A DNA stretch of 22,360 bases from positions 1 through 22,360 of the IMG/VR virus record IMGVR_UViG_3300043468_000096. One strand, given 5' to 3'. A program made the translations under genes and the position numbers. The notes below the pieces were generated by a model, which worked only from the letters and a program-made list of their open reading frames with translations, did no database searches and had not been told where the DNA came from. Within the stretch, counting starts at the first letter, position 1, and every line of letters starts with the position of its first letter. This stretch comes from a virus. Shown piece by piece: positions 21,266-22,360 of this stretch.

Positions 21266-22037
21266 TCGAGTTCTTCACCAGCAGAAGGATGAACATCGAG
21301 GATGCGGCGTTGTTGTTCGCCGAGGCGAAAGCCTGCGCCTCAATGGTTGTCTTTTCGGGGATCACAATCGGGTACTCGAAGGCGTAGTCGGCGGCACCGT
21401 TGTTGAGAGTGACAATGGCAGCCGTGATCCGGATGTCGTTAGTTCCGCGAGTCATGAGACGGCCAGTAACGGAAGTATTCCCAGACGATGACCCCGTAGA
21501 GAACAAACCCTGCTCAAGGTACGCCGTGTAGCCAGCGGGTACAGTGTAGCTACCCGTAAGCCGCCTGTTGTAGTCGTAGGCGATGATATCGTAGACGGTC
21601 GCAGGAACTCCCGCAGTCACAACGCCAGTGCCGAAGTAAATGTCGCCCGCAGCGCCGTTCAGGGAACCGGCTGTAGCTACATAGGCATCGTTGATGTGCA
21701 GATACGAGTTGGTCGTCAGAACGGCGGTCTGGCCGTTAAGCGTAACGGTTTCCGTAACGGTGTTGTGGTTCGCATCAAGTCCAGAGATGTAAACGGTGCG
21801 AGCGCCAGTCCCGGCAGCCGTGTCGTTTGCATTCGCCGAGCTAACCTTCATCTGAAGGGCATTATCCGGAAACGCCAAAATCCCACCATAGGGCCAGACA
21901 GTCTCAGAAGACGTGTCGATGTCGGAGTTATAGCCAAAGATAACAATTGGCTGATGCCATGCAACCTGACCGCGAGCAACCTGAAGGTTGAACGGTTCTG
22001 TTCTGCCGAAGCGAGAGATTGAGGAGATTTCCGACAT
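21258..22037 (-). CDS. phage structural protein, beta-rich, capsid-proximal family
   Basis: This encodes 259 residues starting MSEISSISRFGRTEPFNLQV, with a strong AAGGAG five bases before the ATG. The N-terminal third carries a pattern I associate with a widespread virion protein of marine and freshwater podoviruses: a buried 'FGYNSDIDTSSETVWPYGG' segment, then a 'GTGARTVYISGLD' segment and a 'TETVTLNGQTAV' strand. The C-terminal half is beta-rich and ends in a hydrophobic FILLLV strand. The family is usually encoded near the capsid gene, probably as a minor head, neck or fibre protein; its exact function is not known to me. The following endonuclease gene starts eight bases before this gene ends, suggesting later insertion of that gene. 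Confidence 0.75.
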   Translation of the reverse strand: MSEISSISRFGRTEPFNLQVARGQVAWHQPIVIFGYNSDIDTSSETVWPYGGILAFPDNALQMKVSSANANDTAAGTGARTVYISGLDANHNTVTETVTLNGQTAVLTTNSYLHINDAYVATAGSLNGAAGDIYFGTGVVTAGVPATVYDIIAYDYNRRLTGSYTVPAGYTAYLEQGLFSTGSSSGNTSVTGRLMTRGTNDIRITAAIVTLNNGAADYAFEYPIVIPEKTTIEAQAFASANNNAASSMFILLLVKNSNG

Positions 22038-22046
22038 GCCGACTCC

Positions 22047-22328
22047 TTAGCCGTAGAAGACGGTTACGGACGCAAGATTGGTCATCGCAACATAGACGTT
22101 GGACGAGCAGAGGATCCCGTCACCGGGAACCGTAACATTGCCGTAACCGTTCGCCGGGGTCGCAATCGTGAGAATGGTTGTGCCGCCAGAGCCACCGTCT
22201 TTTACGACGATAGATCCAGCAGAAGCATTTGCAGTGTAATAGATGCCACGAACGCGGGCGGGGCTGCCAACAACGGTGTTGCTGGATGTAGCCACATTGG
22301 CCTTAACGTCGCCGAGATAGAGAGCCAT
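22047..22328 (-). CDS. small beta-rich phage structural protein
   Basis: This encodes 93 residues with no charged cluster, signal peptide or membrane segment. It is rich in Val, Ser, Thr, Gly and Ala and reads as alternating short beta strands, with a central KDGGSGGTTILTIATP stretch and a C-terminal VTVFYG. Small proteins of this style are common in environmental tailed phages beside the capsid gene, where they act as head or neck decoration or fibre components; that role is inferred from position and composition. The start is fixed by the perfect AGGAGG five bases upstream. It is followed after nine bases by the 259-residue structural gene, which has its own AAGGAG. I do not recognise a named family. 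Confidence 0.75.
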   Translation of the reverse strand: MALYLGDVKANVATSSNTVVGSPARVRGIYYTANASAGSIVVKDGGSGGTTILTIATPANGYGNVTVPGDGILCSSNVYVAMTNLASVTVFYG

Positions 22329-22333
22329 ATCTG

Positions 22334-22339
22334 CCTCCT
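22334..22339 (-). promoter_or_regulatory. strong ribosome binding site for the 93-residue structural protein
   Basis: A perfect AGGAGG lies five bases upstream of the ATG at 22328. It is the strongest Shine-Dalgarno sequence I noticed in the window, consistent with high expression of an abundant virion component. Confidence 0.75.
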
Positions 22340-22342
22340 AAG

Positions 22343-22360
22343 TTAAAGGACGGGGCCGAA
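22343..22360 (-). CDS. possible 3' end of an upstream gene (partial)
   Basis: Only five codons (FGPVL) and a TAA stop are inside the window, ending 14 bases before the next start. The tight spacing to the following ribosome binding site is typical of this operon, so this is probably the C-terminus of the preceding structural gene, which may be the capsid protein. Too little sequence is visible to identify it. Confidence 0.3.
   Translation of the reverse strand, partial: FGPVL

Overview
This window is a stretch of a tailed double-stranded DNA phage genome: the virion-assembly (structural) and lysis region. Every gene I can support is on the minus strand, so transcription runs from high to low coordinates. 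Genes are packed end to end, with stop/start overlaps such as TAATG, TGATG and ATGA. The host is probably an aquatic Gram-negative bacterium. The reasons are an M15-type endolysin, a short P22-like adaptor/stabilisation tail set, and many small conserved proteins typical of environmental tailed phages. I see no integrase, repressor, polymerase, terminase or tRNA, so lifestyle and taxonomy cannot be decided here.

Layout in transcription order. 22.36-21.26 kb: two beta-rich structural proteins, probably just after the capsid gene. 21.26-20.17 kb: a free-standing HNH-like endonuclease gene and two small basic proteins (DUF6321-like and DUF5872-like). 20.17-18.76 kb: a lysis/membrane cassette with a coiled-coil plus membrane-anchor protein, an exported protein, an M15 endolysin, a 56-residue holin-like protein and a small membrane protein. 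18.76-16.32 kb: a DUF6496-like protein, a 700-residue virion protein carrying a second M15-type peptidase signature, and a 46-residue basic protein. 16.23-12.70 kb: two candidate head-tail adaptor proteins flanking a zinc-ribbon protein and four very basic Gly/Arg-rich proteins. 12.70-6.13 kb: the tail-fibre module, with two 'DGGTG' repeat fibres (one with a C-terminal S74 chaperone domain), a protein built almost wholly of 22- and 11-residue repeats, and a Dps/ferritin-like small protein. 6.12-1 kb: a P22 gp10-like tail stabilisation protein followed by a run of candidate internal (ejected) virion proteins, the last running off the left edge.

The genes fit one programme: close the portal vertex with adaptor and gp10-like proteins, attach fibres for host recognition, load internal and hydrolase proteins for DNA delivery, then lyse the cell.

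Three things stand out. First, a short motif (hydrophobic residue, two variable residues, Gly-Gly, then usually a hydrophobic residue and a small one) recurs in seven otherwise unrelated proteins. Second, the 340-bp gap at 9741-10079 holds a recombination scar: the first 25 codons of a second copy of the Dps-like gene joined to the last ~60 codons of a lost S74 fibre. Third, there are two different M15-type peptidases, one in the lysis cassette and one inside a large virion protein.
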